Position numbers and translations under genes: made by a program
In this document: positions 26,184 to 35,305 of the stretch, piece after piece
How the letters are laid out: each line of letters opens with the position of its first letter
Numbering within the stretch: the first letter of the stretch is position 1
Notes under the pieces: generated by a model
What the model was told of the DNA's origin: nothing
What the model saw: the letters and a program-made list of their open reading frames with translations, nothing else
Database searches by the model: none
Assembly: GCA_965203755.1 (NCBI GenBank)
Contig: OZ241910.1
Location: 1,054,001-1,118,000, forward strand
Origin: UBA6055 sp965203755
GTDB lineage: Bacteria; Chloroflexota; Anaerolineae; Aggregatilineales; Phototrophicaceae
Length of the DNA: 64,000 nucleotides
Reading direction: 5' to 3'

Positions 26184-26301
26184 GGATCACCACCCGCCGC
26201 AGCGAATTGCCGACCACAAACACCGACGAAAAAGCCATCGTCGCCGAACGAATGACACCGTACCACGCCAGCCGCCCTTTCAGGATCGCCAGCATTTTCA
26301 T
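26184..26301 (-). pseudogene. Remnant of a copper-type P-ATPase 3' end
   Basis: Translated on the minus strand this stretch gives MAFSSVFVVGNSLRR, the conserved last-helix ending of P1B ATPases; the intact copA at 30884-33328 ends MAFSSVFVVSNSLRLRR. Upstream residues no longer match the family and the rest of the gene is missing. The core (26196-26240) matches 30907-30951 at 42 of 45 bases. It is either a copy left by the event that brought in the RM genes or the tail of a second, deleted ATPase gene. Confidence 0.65.
26196..26240 (-). repeat. 45-base copA 3'-end repeat, copy A
   Basis: Matches 30907-30951 with three substitutions, in the same orientation. The two copies bracket the mod-res pair. 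All three differences are compatible with coding divergence. Confidence 0.7.
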
Positions 26302-26380
26302 CAAAACCAACTATACCCTATCCGACGTTTACCATTAGAATAGATATCATTTGTCCATCATCAGCAAGGAATGCCCGCCG

Positions 26381-28246
26381 ATGCGCGAACGAAAAGCCGA
26401 CCCCATCGAACATCAGTCAAGCCATCCCCTGCATGAACGGATTGAGAAGCTGAAGCGGCTGTTCCCCGAAGCCGTGAACGAGGACGGACTCGACGTCGAT
26501 GCGCTGGTCAATCTGCTGGGCAAACGCGAAGCGCGCAAGGAACGCTACAATTTCACCTGGGCCGGCAAACAGGAGGCCATTTTGAGCTTGGGGCGGCGCA
26601 GTCAGGCCGCGCTGAAACCCGCCGCCGATGAATCGCTGAATTGGGACCGCGCCAAGCACCTTTTCATCGAAGGCGACAACCTGGAAGTAATGAAACTGCT
26701 TTACAAATCTTATTTCGGGCGCGTCAAGATGATCTATATCGACCCGCCCTACAACACCGGCAAGGACTTCGTCTATCCCGACCATTACGCCGAACCCTTG
26801 GACAACTATCTGCGGCTCACCGGGCAGATGGACGACGGCGGCAATATCCAAACGACCAAGGCCGACAAAAGCGGCCGCTGGCATTCCAACTGGTTAAGCA
26901 TGATGTACCCGCGCCTCTTCCTTGCTTGTCAGTTATTGCGCGAGGACGGCGTGATTTTCGTTAGCATCGACGACAATGAAGTTCATAATCTGCGGCTGCT
27001 GATGAATCAGATATTTGGCGAAGAGAATTTTATTGCCACTGTGATTTGGGAAAAGAAATACTCACCGCAAAATGACGCCCGCTGGTTCTCTGACAATCAC
27101 GATTATGTGCTGGTTTATGCGCGAAATAAAGAAATTTGGAGACCTAACCTGTTACCGCGAACAGCCGAAGCCAACGCAAGATATATCAATCCAGACAATG
27201 ATCCGCGTGGTAATTGGAAATCGAGTGGCTTAGACGCCAAAAGATATACCCCTAGCTATGATTATCCTATAACAACACCTTCAGGAAGGGTTGTTTATCC
27301 TCCTCAAGGTGTTTGTTGGCGCGTATTAGAAGAAAGATTCCACGAATTGGTTGCCGACAACCGAATTTGGTTTGGCAAAGATGGCAATAATGTACCGTCC
27401 ATAAAACGGTTTTTGTCAGAAGTGAAAGACGGGATTACACCTTTGACGATATGGACAAGAAAAGAAGTGGGCGATAATCAAGGCGCCCGCAGAGTAATCA
27501 GAGATCTATTTGGTGATACTGGTATTTTTGATACTCCAAAAGCCATTGGCTTAATTCGACGGATGATTCATTTGTCCACTGATGCGAATTCCAGTGATAT
27601 TATTCTTGATTTCTTCGCCGGCTCCGCCACAACCGCCCATGCCGTCTTAGAACAAAATCGCGAGGACGGCGGCAACCGTCGATTTATTATGGCGCAGCTG
27701 CCGGAGCCGATGAGCCATGAAGCGTTTGACCATATCGCTGACGTAGGCAAAGAACGGATTCGCCGCGTGATAAAGCGCATGAAATCGGAAAACGCCAGTC
27801 AATTCAATGGCTTTGGACAGCCAGATGAAGACTTGGGCTTTCGCGTCTTTCGGCTCGATAAATCATCCATGCGCCAGTGGCAGGAACTGCCCGTCGATGC
27901 GACACCCGACGAATACGTCCAGCAGATGAAGCTCTTCGCCGCCGATCCGCTGCTGGACGGCTGGACCGCCGATGATGTCATTGCCGAAGTCGCCGTCAAA
28001 GAAGTCGGTTTCAGCCTGACCTACCGCGTGGAACGGGTTCAAGCCGTGACTGAACAAAAGGTCTGCAAGGTTATCGATGATGAAAAGGAACAGTATTTCT
28101 ATATCTGCCTTGATGACCGCATTGCATTTGATGCGCTTGAACCGCTGCGGCTGATGCCCGATGAGCTCTTCGTTTTCCGCGACCGCGCCATCGACGATAC
28201 CCTGGTCGTCAACCTGGCGTTTGCCGGGCGCATCAAGAGCATCTAG
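26381..28246 (+). CDS. mod: Type III restriction-modification methyltransferase subunit
   Basis: N6-adenine DNA methyltransferase and specificity subunit of a type III system. The 621-residue product has the beta-class order: IYIDPPYNTG (catalytic DPPY) before the specificity region, then LDFFAGSATTAHAV (AdoMet-binding). The ATG at 26381 follows AAGGA by ten bases; a TTG at 26351 is the upstream alternative. The stretch 27000-27600, which encodes the target-recognition region between the motifs, is clearly more AT-rich than both ends of the gene, suggesting exchange of the specificity module. The res gene begins nine bases downstream. No phase-variable repeat tract was seen in the gene. Confidence 0.93.
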   Translation: MRERKADPIEHQSSHPLHERIEKLKRLFPEAVNEDGLDVDALVNLLGKREARKERYNFTWAGKQEAILSLGRRSQAALKPAADESLNWDRAKHLFIEGDNLEVMKLLYKSYFGRVKMIYIDPPYNTGKDFVYPDHYAEPLDNYLRLTGQMDDGGNIQTTKADKSGRWHSNWLSMMYPRLFLACQLLREDGVIFVSIDDNEVHNLRLLMNQIFGEENFIATVIWEKKYSPQNDARWFSDNHDYVLVYARNKEIWRPNLLPRTAEANARYINPDNDPRGNWKSSGLDAKRYTPSYDYPITTPSGRVVYPPQGVCWRVLEERFHELVADNRIWFGKDGNNVPSIKRFLSEVKDGITPLTIWTRKEVGDNQGARRVIRDLFGDTGIFDTPKAIGLIRRMIHLSTDANSSDIILDFFAGSATTAHAVLEQNREDGGNRRFIMAQLPEPMSHEAFDHIADVGKERIRRVIKRMKSENASQFNGFGQPDEDLGFRVFRLDKSSMRQWQELPVDATPDEYVQQMKLFAADPLLDGWTADDVIAEVAVKEVGFSLTYRVERVQAVTEQKVCKVIDDEKEQYFYICLDDRIAFDALEPLRLMPDELFVFRDRAIDDTLVVNLAFAGRIKSI

Positions 28247-28255
28247 GGGGCGGAC

Positions 28256-30883
28256 ATGGAATTCAAGTTTGATGCCCATCAGGATTTTCAGCTGAAAGCC
28301 ATCCAAGCCGTCACCGGCCTGTTTGAGGGTCAGCCGTATATCGAGGCTGGTTTATCGCCGGTCATCGGCAATCGGCTGGATTTGGATGACGAGACTCTGC
28401 TGAAAAATCTGGGCAAGATACAGGAAATCAACGGCATAACTCCCGATGCGGAACTGCTGAGGATCAAGCCAGAGGGCGCGGTTGATCTGCCCTACTATAA
28501 TTTTTCGGTCGAAATGGAGACCGGCACCGGCAAGACTTATGTTTATCTGCGAACGGCGCTGGAGCTTTATCGGGAATACGGCTTTCGCAAATTCATCGTC
28601 GTCGTGCCGTCCATCGCCATCCGCGAAGGCGTGCTTAAAACGCTGCAAGTCACCGAAAAGCATTTCCGCGAGTTATACCGCAATCTGCCCTATCGCTATT
28701 ATGAGTACACGTCCAAAAGTTTGTCGCAAGTGCGCCAGTTCGCGCGTTCGGACAGCGTTGAGTTGATGGTGATGACCATCGACGCTTTTAACAAAGACCT
28801 GAACGTCATTCGTCAGAGTACCGATTGGTTCACCGAAAGCGAGATGCCGATTCAGCTGGCGCAGGCGGCGCGTCCGATTCTGATTTTGGATGAGCCGCAG
28901 ACCAAGATGGAAGGCGATAAAAACAGACGCGCGCTGGGCGAACTGCGGCCCTTGATGGCCTTGCGTTACAGCGCGACTCATCGCAATCCCTACAACCGCG
29001 TCTATCGCCTGACGCCTTTTGATGCCTATCGTCAAAATCTGGTGAAACGGGTCGAGGTCGCTTCGGTGGCGCAGGAAGATGATTTTAACCATGCCTTGAT
29101 TGAAGTCCGCAAAATTGAAACCGTCCGCCGTACCATGACGGCATCGCTGAACCTGCATAAATTGATGAAATCGGGGACGGCGAGCGAGAAAATCATCAAG
29201 GTTAAGCCGGGCGATGATCTGTTCAAGAAAACCGACCTGCCTGAATATCAGGGTTATATCGTTGATCGAATCGCGTATGGCGCGGTTGTTTTCGCAGTCA
29301 ATGGCGGCCAGCTAAAACTTCGCGCGGGTGAATCTATTGGCCGGGACAAAGACGCGATTCACGCTGCCCAAATCGAAACCGCGATTAAAGAGCATTTTGA
29401 TAAACAGCAGGAATTAAAAGAACAGGGCATCAAGGCCTTGACCTTGTTTTTCATTGACCGCGTCGCCAATTATCAAAATCAGGGCAAGCTGCGGGTGATG
29501 TTCGATGATGCCTTTAATCGACTGAAAGGGAAGTATGCCGAGTGGCGGGATGTTCAAGCGGAAGAGGTTCAAGCCGCTTATTTTGCCAAGAAGCCATCGG
29601 GTGAATGGGATGACAGCAGCAGCGGCGGCGCCAAAAAAGACCGCGACGCTTATGATTTGATTATGCGCGCCAAGGAGCGGCTTTTGTCCTTTGATGAGCC
29701 GGTGTCGTTTATCTTTTCGCATTCGGCCTTGAATGAAGGCTGGGACAATCCGAACATTTTCCAGATCTGCGCTTTGCGCGATGTGAACTCATATATCAAA
29801 AAACGGCAGCAGATCGGGCGCGGCATGCGGCTGGCGGTGAATCAAAGCGGCGCGCGGGTTCACGGCGAACGGACAAACATCCTGACCGTGGTCGCCAATG
29901 AACGTTATTCGCAGTTCGCGGCCGCCTATCAGCAAGAGATCGAGTCGGTTTATGGCAAGGCCGGCGCGGCGCCGACGCCGGTTAATGCGAATGCCAGGAA
30001 AACCGTTCGGCGCACTAAACGTTTTGAGCTTGACGCCGACTTCAAAATCTTGTGGGATAAAATCAAGCATAAGACGCGCTATTCAGTTGAAATTGACAGC
30101 GCCGCCGTGATTCAAGAGGCCGGCGCGAAATTGAGCAAAGTTGAAATCAAGCGACCGCGCATCACAGCGACTACAGCCCAAATAGAGCTTGGCGACGATG
30201 ACGTCTTTGACGCTGTTCAAACCACCGCAAAGCGTGACATGGTCGAAATCACGCGTGAGGCTGGCTTGCCTGATTTGGTGCGCCGCGTGGCCTATCTGCT
30301 GGAATTTCAATCGCCGCCGGTATCCCTTAGCCGAAAGACGATCTTGGCCATCATCCGCAAATCAGGACGGCTGGCAGACGGCATGGGTAACCCGCATGAG
30401 TTCGCCGCCGCTACGGCTCGCAAAATCAAAGAGACCTTGGCCGACCATCTGGTAAGCGGCATTCAGTACGAGCGCATCAATGAATGGTATGAAATGTCGC
30501 TCTTTGAGACAGAATTCCAGAGTTGGGAAGATCATCTTGCGCCGGCCGAAAAGTCGGTGTACGACCACGTGGAGTTTGACTCTAAAGTGGAATGTAACTT
30601 TGTCAAAGCCATGGATCGGCGCGAGGATATTCATCTGTACGTCAAACTGCCGTCCTGGTTCACGGCGCCGACGCCGGTCGGCAAATATAATCCCGATTGG
30701 GCGATTGTCATGGATGACCCCAAGGATTCAGATGGCAAAAAACTCTATCTTGTGCGCGAGACCAAGGGCGAAGGCGAACTGCGTCAAACCGAGCGGCGCA
30801 AGACAGAATGCGGCGCAAAACACTTTGAGGGCGCGCTGGATATTAGCTATCGGGTCGTGACCGGCGCCGATGAACTGCCGTAG
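28256..30883 (+). CDS. res: Type III restriction endonuclease subunit
   Basis: ATP-dependent translocase/switch and nuclease that cuts DNA between unmethylated sites, in complex with Mod. The 875-residue protein starts EFKFDAHQDFQLKAI, has Walker A METGTGKT near residue 90, a DEPQ Walker B, and helicase motif VI QQIGRGMRL. The C-terminal nuclease domain shows NPDWAIV followed by VRETKG, the PD-ExK arrangement, so it looks active. No frameshift is present. Its stop codon at 30881-30883 touches the copA stop at 30884 on the other strand, leaving no intergenic base, consistent with insertion exactly at the copA end. Confidence 0.94.
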   Translation: MEFKFDAHQDFQLKAIQAVTGLFEGQPYIEAGLSPVIGNRLDLDDETLLKNLGKIQEINGITPDAELLRIKPEGAVDLPYYNFSVEMETGTGKTYVYLRTALELYREYGFRKFIVVVPSIAIREGVLKTLQVTEKHFRELYRNLPYRYYEYTSKSLSQVRQFARSDSVELMVMTIDAFNKDLNVIRQSTDWFTESEMPIQLAQAARPILILDEPQTKMEGDKNRRALGELRPLMALRYSATHRNPYNRVYRLTPFDAYRQNLVKRVEVASVAQEDDFNHALIEVRKIETVRRTMTASLNLHKLMKSGTASEKIIKVKPGDDLFKKTDLPEYQGYIVDRIAYGAVVFAVNGGQLKLRAGESIGRDKDAIHAAQIETAIKEHFDKQQELKEQGIKALTLFFIDRVANYQNQGKLRVMFDDAFNRLKGKYAEWRDVQAEEVQAAYFAKKPSGEWDDSSSGGAKKDRDAYDLIMRAKERLLSFDEPVSFIFSHSALNEGWDNPNIFQICALRDVNSYIKKRQQIGRGMRLAVNQSGARVHGERTNILTVVANERYSQFAAAYQQEIESVYGKAGAAPTPVNANARKTVRRTKRFELDADFKILWDKIKHKTRYSVEIDSAAVIQEAGAKLSKVEIKRPRITATTAQIELGDDDVFDAVQTTAKRDMVEITREAGLPDLVRRVAYLLEFQSPPVSLSRKTILAIIRKSGRLADGMGNPHEFAAATARKIKETLADHLVSGIQYERINEWYEMSLFETEFQSWEDHLAPAEKSVYDHVEFDSKVECNFVKAMDRREDIHLYVKLPSWFTAPTPVGKYNPDWAIVMDDPKDSDGKKLYLVRETKGEGELRQTERRKTECGAKHFEGALDISYRVVTGADELP

Positions 30884-33328
30884 TCAATCAGGCCGCGCCC
30901 GCCGCAGCCGCAGCGAATTGCTGACGACAAACACTGACGAAAAAGCCATCGCCGCGGCCGCGAACATCGGAATCAGCAAGCCCAGCATCGCCACCGGTAT
31001 CAGCACAATGTTGTAGATGAACGCCCAAAACAGATTTTGATAGATGGTACGCATGGTCGCCTTGCTCAAGGCAATCGCCGCCGCGACCGCCTTCAGGTCG
31101 CCGCGGATGAGCGTCACATCGCTGGCTTCGATGGCGACATCGGTCCCAGCGCCAATGGCAAAGCCGACATCCGCCTGCGCCAGCGCCGGCGCGTCATTGA
31201 TGCCGTCGCCGACCATCGCCACCGTCTCCCCGGCGGCCTGCAAGGCGCGGACGGCCGCGGCTTTATCGGCCGGCAAGACGTCGGCCAACACGCGCTCAAT
31301 CCCCACATCAGCCGCAATCGCCTTAGCCGTCTGCTGATGATCGCCGGTAATCATCGCCACCTGCAAACCCTGCGACCGCAGCGCCTTGACCGCCGCTTTG
31401 GAAGACGGCTTGACCGCGTCGCCAATCCCCAGCGCGCCTTGCAGCTGCCGGTCGCCGGCGACCAGCGCCACTGTGCGGGCTTGATTTTGCAAACGCGCAA
31501 TATCGGCTTCGAGCGGCGCCGTTTCGATGCCGTGGGCGGCAATAAACCGCGGGCTGCCCACCAAAACTGTCTTGCCGTCAATCACCGCCTGAACGCCGCG
31601 CCCGGGAACCGCCTCAAAAGATTCAAGCGGCCGCAAGGCAATCCCCTCTGATTTTGCTTTTTTCAGCACCGCGTCAGCCAATGGATGCTCGCTGGCGGCT
31701 TCGGCCGAGGCGCCCCATTGCAAAACCTGCCCGGCATCGACGCCCTCGACCGCGATGACATCCAGCAGCGCGGGCTCGCCTTGGGTAATGGTGCCGGTCT
31801 TATCCAGCATAATCGCCGTCAGCGCCCTGGTTTTCTCAAGGGATTCACTGCTGCGGAACAAGATGCCGGCTTCGGCGCCGCGGCCTGTTCCAACCATAAT
31901 CGCGGTCGGCGTCGCCAAGCCCAAGGCGCATGGGCATGCAATGACCAATACCGCGATCATATTCAGGACAGCCTGCGGGAAGCTGGCGCCGCCCAAAATC
32001 AGCCAGGCGGCAAAGGTCAGCGCCGCCAGCAGAATCACCAGCGGCACAAAATAAGCGGCCACGCGGTCAGCCGCGCTTTGAATGGGGGCTTTGGTCGCCT
32101 GCGCCTGTTCAACCAGGCGAATAATCTGCGCCAAAACGGTATCTCTGCCGACGCGCTGCGCCTCAACAATCAGCCGTCCGCGCTGATTGACGGCACCGGC
32201 AATCACCTCATCGCCGGTTCCTTTATCAACCGGCATACTCTCGCCGGTCAGCATGGATTCATCCACCGACGAGCGCCCCTCGCTGACAGTCGCATCGACC
32301 GGGATCCTTTCACCGGGCTTGACCACGACCAGATCGCCGGGCAGCACATCATCAATCGGAATGATGATTTCGTCACCGCCGCGCAGGATGGATGCCGTTT
32401 TTGGCTTCAGCCCGATCAAGGTCTTGATGGCTTGGCTGGTGCGGCCTTTGGCGCCGGCTTCCAGCAGCTTGCCCAGGGTGATCAATGTCAAGATGACGGC
32501 AGCCGATTCAAAGTAATCGGACTTCCCGACAAGCTCCGAAAAACCTAATACCATCCCCAGCAGGACAATCAGCCCATAAACATAAGCCGATATCGAACCC
32601 ATTGCCACCAGCGCATCCATATTGGCGGCGCCGTTTCGCAGTGATTTCCAGGCGCCGGCAAGGTACTGCCGACCGAGAACAATGACCACTGGCGTCGCCA
32701 TCGCGCCAAAGATAAAGAGCCAGACGTCATTCATCAGCCAGGGGAAGGTTTGCATGATGAAGGGAATCTGATGGGCGAAATGACGCGTCATGCTTAGGAC
32801 CGTTAGCGGAATCGTGAACAGGGCGCCGATCATCAGCAGGCGGGTTTGCCGTTCAATCTCGGCTTGACGCGCCTGAGCTTCGACATCCTCTGGCGCATCC
32901 GCTGCCGTGGTATCAATGACGCCATAGCCGGCCCGCTCGACCGCCTGAATGAGTTCCTGGCGGCCGACAAAGCCCGGCACATAGCTCACGGCGGCTTTTT
33001 CGGTCGCCAGATTGACAGAGGCCGCCATGACTCCCTCGGTTTTATGGAGCGCGCGGGCAACGTTTTTCTGGCACATGGCACAGGTCATGCCGGTGATCGG
33101 GAGTTCCAGCGATGCCTTGGCGACCCCATAGCCGGACTGTTCCAGCTGCGATATCAGGTCGCTCGTTTTGACTTGGGCGGCATCATAGTGGACGGTCGCC
33201 CTTTCGGTCGCCAGATTAACCAGCGCCTCATCAACGCCCTGGACTTTCTTGAGGCTGCGCTCGACATTTTTGACGCACATAGCACAGGTCATGCCGGTGA
33301 CCGGCAGGCTGATTTTTCGATTCGCCAT
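30884..33328 (-). CDS. copA: Copper-translocating P-type ATPase
   Basis: Pumps Cu(I) (or Ag(I)) out of the cytoplasm using ATP. The 814-residue protein has two N-terminal HMA domains, each with GMTCAMC, then eight helices, the CPC ion site in IACPCALG, the phosphorylation loop LDKTGTITQG, the SEHPLA nucleotide motif and GDGINDAPAL. All catalytic motifs are intact. The ATG at 33328 has AGGAGA seven bases upstream; the frame is open to 33346. It follows the SH3-domain gene by 14 bases. Its 3' end is partly duplicated at 26196-26240 and directly abuts the res gene. Confidence 0.95.
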   Translation of the reverse strand: MANRKISLPVTGMTCAMCVKNVERSLKKVQGVDEALVNLATERATVHYDAAQVKTSDLISQLEQSGYGVAKASLELPITGMTCAMCQKNVARALHKTEGVMAASVNLATEKAAVSYVPGFVGRQELIQAVERAGYGVIDTTAADAPEDVEAQARQAEIERQTRLLMIGALFTIPLTVLSMTRHFAHQIPFIMQTFPWLMNDVWLFIFGAMATPVVIVLGRQYLAGAWKSLRNGAANMDALVAMGSISAYVYGLIVLLGMVLGFSELVGKSDYFESAAVILTLITLGKLLEAGAKGRTSQAIKTLIGLKPKTASILRGGDEIIIPIDDVLPGDLVVVKPGERIPVDATVSEGRSSVDESMLTGESMPVDKGTGDEVIAGAVNQRGRLIVEAQRVGRDTVLAQIIRLVEQAQATKAPIQSAADRVAAYFVPLVILLAALTFAAWLILGGASFPQAVLNMIAVLVIACPCALGLATPTAIMVGTGRGAEAGILFRSSESLEKTRALTAIMLDKTGTITQGEPALLDVIAVEGVDAGQVLQWGASAEAASEHPLADAVLKKAKSEGIALRPLESFEAVPGRGVQAVIDGKTVLVGSPRFIAAHGIETAPLEADIARLQNQARTVALVAGDRQLQGALGIGDAVKPSSKAAVKALRSQGLQVAMITGDHQQTAKAIAADVGIERVLADVLPADKAAAVRALQAAGETVAMVGDGINDAPALAQADVGFAIGAGTDVAIEASDVTLIRGDLKAVAAAIALSKATMRTIYQNLFWAFIYNIVLIPVAMLGLLIPMFAAAAMAFSSVFVVSNSLRLRRARPD
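30907..30951 (-). repeat. 45-base copA 3'-end repeat, copy B (inside copA)
   Basis: The parent copy, encoding the last-helix motif of the intact copper ATPase. Same orientation as copy A at 26196-26240, 4.7 kb away. Confidence 0.7.
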
Positions 33329-33342
33329 TAGACCGTCTCCTG

Positions 33343-34707
33343 TCACGAACGATTTATTTCGCTGATTTCGATGCGCGGGACGGCGTGGCAGTCGCCGCCG
33401 GTGACTGTGGCGTCAATGCGAATCCAGACACTTTCCGCCAGCTGCCACCAAGGCAGGCCGTCCCGGCCGATGGCGCGGGCAAGTGGCTGGGCGCTTTCGC
33501 GATAGCCCATCACGCCAATAATCGCCGCTTCTGGATCGGGCTGGGAGCGGATATGCGCGCCCGATAAGCCGACCGTGAATGTGCAGCGAGCGTCAAGGGC
33601 CATGCCGGCGATCGGGCTGCGTCCGTCACTGGGCCGCGGTGTGACCAGCGAATAGACATCCAGTCCAATTTTTGTCGGATACAGCAAGAGATCAATCGGC
33701 AGGTTGAGCAGGCTGTGATACGGATAAGCCGTTGGCGCAGCCGGGCTTTCGGTGGGAAACAGAGCGCCATCATCATCCATATCGAGCGGCACGCGGCTGA
33801 AAGCGCCGCGGTTCACAGCCACTTCATCATCGAGCGCCTCAAGCGCCGCTTCGCCATCCAGGACATGCACCAGCATACCGGCTTCGATTTGCGCCTGCAA
33901 AAAGGCGGCGCCGCGCAAGCGCAGGCGAGTCCCGTTGATTTCGAAGCGGCGCGGGTCTGCATTTTTGGGAGTCTGCAAGAGGATGCCGCTCGGCGGCAAA
34001 TCATCACAGGGCGCATCGGCAATTCCCGAATGGAAGTCAAAACTTTGCAGCGGCAGCCACAGGGAAGGAGCCTGTGCCTGGTCGGCTGGAACGACCGGCA
34101 AGCTGCTCACATCGCCTGCCAGCAGCGATTGACTGACCCAGGCGACCGTCATCGGATCCGCATAAACCTGGACCCAGCGCTTGTCCGGGCTGCGTCCGAT
34201 GGCTTTCAGCGGCGTTTTGTAGCCGGCGGTCCCAATCGCCTGGGCCGCGGTCGTCGGCGCTGTACGCAGGTTCGCGCCGGCCGCGGCCGCGGCTTCGACA
34301 TCCAGCAGAGGCGCAGGCAGGGCTTCCGGTTCAGGAAGGAAGACCGCCACATTGCCGAAGAAAACCATCGCCGCCGTCTGAACGTCGAGGCTGTCGGCAG
34401 GATAAGCATGAAGCCGGGCGCGGGCTATACCCCATGTGCCAGCTTCTGAACTGGCGCTGAACCAATCCATGCCGGTCAGCGGAATACGATCTCCCGGCAG
34501 CGAAAAACGGCTGGTCTGGCTGTGGTTTTGATGAAAAACGACGGAAACTGTGGGATAGCCATAACACAGCGAATCCAGCATTTGCTCGTCGCAGTGCGCT
34601 GCGATATTCGCCCATGCCTCATCCAGCAATACCGGGCAAGTCAATTCCTGCGCCGCCGGGTTTGCCGCCAGCAGCCACGCGATCAGGACGCCGAGCCATC
34701 GCCGCAT
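33343..34707 (-). CDS. Secreted protein with bacterial SH3-type domains, function unknown
   Basis: 454 residues with an N-terminal signal peptide (MRRWLGVLIAWLLAANPAAQ, cleavage expected near residue 20), so it is exported. Two SH3-like (SH3b) regions are suggested: around residues 140-195 (GANLRTAPTTAAQAIG, then KRWVQVYA and VAWVSQSLL) and near the C-terminus (AHIRSQPDPEAAIIGVMG, then WWQLAESVWIRID). Such domains bind cell-wall or surface polymers. Several paired cysteines in the mature part suggest disulfides. No enzyme motif was recognised. It lies 14 bases upstream of copA and is probably co-transcribed; a link to metal homeostasis is only suggested by position. Confidence 0.65.
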   Translation of the reverse strand: MRRWLGVLIAWLLAANPAAQELTCPVLLDEAWANIAAHCDEQMLDSLCYGYPTVSVVFHQNHSQTSRFSLPGDRIPLTGMDWFSASSEAGTWGIARARLHAYPADSLDVQTAAMVFFGNVAVFLPEPEALPAPLLDVEAAAAAGANLRTAPTTAAQAIGTAGYKTPLKAIGRSPDKRWVQVYADPMTVAWVSQSLLAGDVSSLPVVPADQAQAPSLWLPLQSFDFHSGIADAPCDDLPPSGILLQTPKNADPRRFEINGTRLRLRGAAFLQAQIEAGMLVHVLDGEAALEALDDEVAVNRGAFSRVPLDMDDDGALFPTESPAAPTAYPYHSLLNLPIDLLLYPTKIGLDVYSLVTPRPSDGRSPIAGMALDARCTFTVGLSGAHIRSQPDPEAAIIGVMGYRESAQPLARAIGRDGLPWWQLAESVWIRIDATVTGGDCHAVPRIEISEINRS

Positions 34708-34796
34708 CTGTCATCCTCCTGTCAAACAAAATAACAAGCCGCCGGCTTCGCACAAGTCTATTAAAGACGGGAATAATAAGAACAGCATAAGACCGG

Positions 34797-35201
34797 CTAG
34801 GTCAATTCATAAAGCTCCAGCAGCAGACCGCCGGCGCTTTTGGGATGCACGAAGGCATAGCGTCTGCCGTCGCGCTCGCGGGGGGTCTCGTTAATCATCT
34901 GGCAGCCCTTTTCAAGCAATTCTGCTATCTTGGCATCAATGTCGGGCACCTGAAGGCAAAGATGATGGAAGCCTGGTCCCTGCTTTCGCAGATATTTGGC
35001 GACCCCGCTGTCATCCGTCGTCGGCTGAATCAACTCAAGCCGGACGTCCCCCAAATCCAAAAAAGCGATTTTGACTTCTTCCGCCGCGGCGGTTTTGACC
35101 TCGCCGGCGGCCGCCAGGCCGATGTCATCGCGCCAAAAATCCAGCGATTCATCAAGATTGGCGACGACAAGCGCCAGGTGATTGAGCCTGATTGCTGACA
35201 T
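34797..35201 (-). CDS. mce: Methylmalonyl-CoA epimerase (glyoxalase superfamily)
   Basis: Interconverts (S)- and (R)-methylmalonyl-CoA in propionyl-CoA breakdown. The 134-residue protein has the paired beta-alpha-beta-beta-beta units with NHLALVVANLDES, FLDLGDVRLELIQP, GFHHLCLQVPDI and LLLELYEL; the metal ligands (His in NHLA, Glu in RLEL, His in FHH, Glu in LLLELYE) are present. The ATG at 35201 has GGAGAG upstream; the frame is open much further but lies over the promoter region of the divergent gene. It is divergent from an acyl-CoA dehydrogenase, and a carboxylase operon of the same pathway lies 6 kb away. No mutase is in the window. Confidence 0.88.
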   Translation of the reverse strand: MSAIRLNHLALVVANLDESLDFWRDDIGLAAAGEVKTAAAEEVKIAFLDLGDVRLELIQPTTDDSGVAKYLRKQGPGFHHLCLQVPDIDAKIAELLEKGCQMINETPRERDGRRYAFVHPKSAGGLLLELYELT

Positions 35202-35245
35202 GCTTGATTCTCTCCAAACTGAATGGAACGGCTCGCATCGTTGAA

Positions 35246-35254
35246 TGCTATAAT
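35246..35254 (+). promoter_or_regulatory. TG-extended -10 promoter of the acyl-CoA dehydrogenase gene
   Basis: TGCTATAAT, identical to the element before mtnP. No -35 at the right spacing. The leader would be about 45 bases, again as for mtnP. Confidence 0.5.
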
Positions 35255-35305
35255 ACCAGCAAATGGCGTAAACTGATATCATGGTATTTGTGGAGGCATA
35301 TCCTG

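Larger units (their letters stand above)
25986..26380. other. 395-base gap between the Argonaute and mod genes
   Basis: Divergent intergenic region. Its left part is AT-rich and holds a -10 for the Argonaute operon. Its right part (about 26184-26301) is GC-rich and contains a remnant of a P-type ATPase 3' end on the minus strand. The base composition changes near 26165, marking a junction. No intact gene is seen. Confidence 0.6.

Noticed and set aside
26077..26310. 77-codon minus-strand frame as a small gene
   Set aside because: Only its middle matches the end of P-type ATPases; the rest is unrelated. Treated as a remnant.
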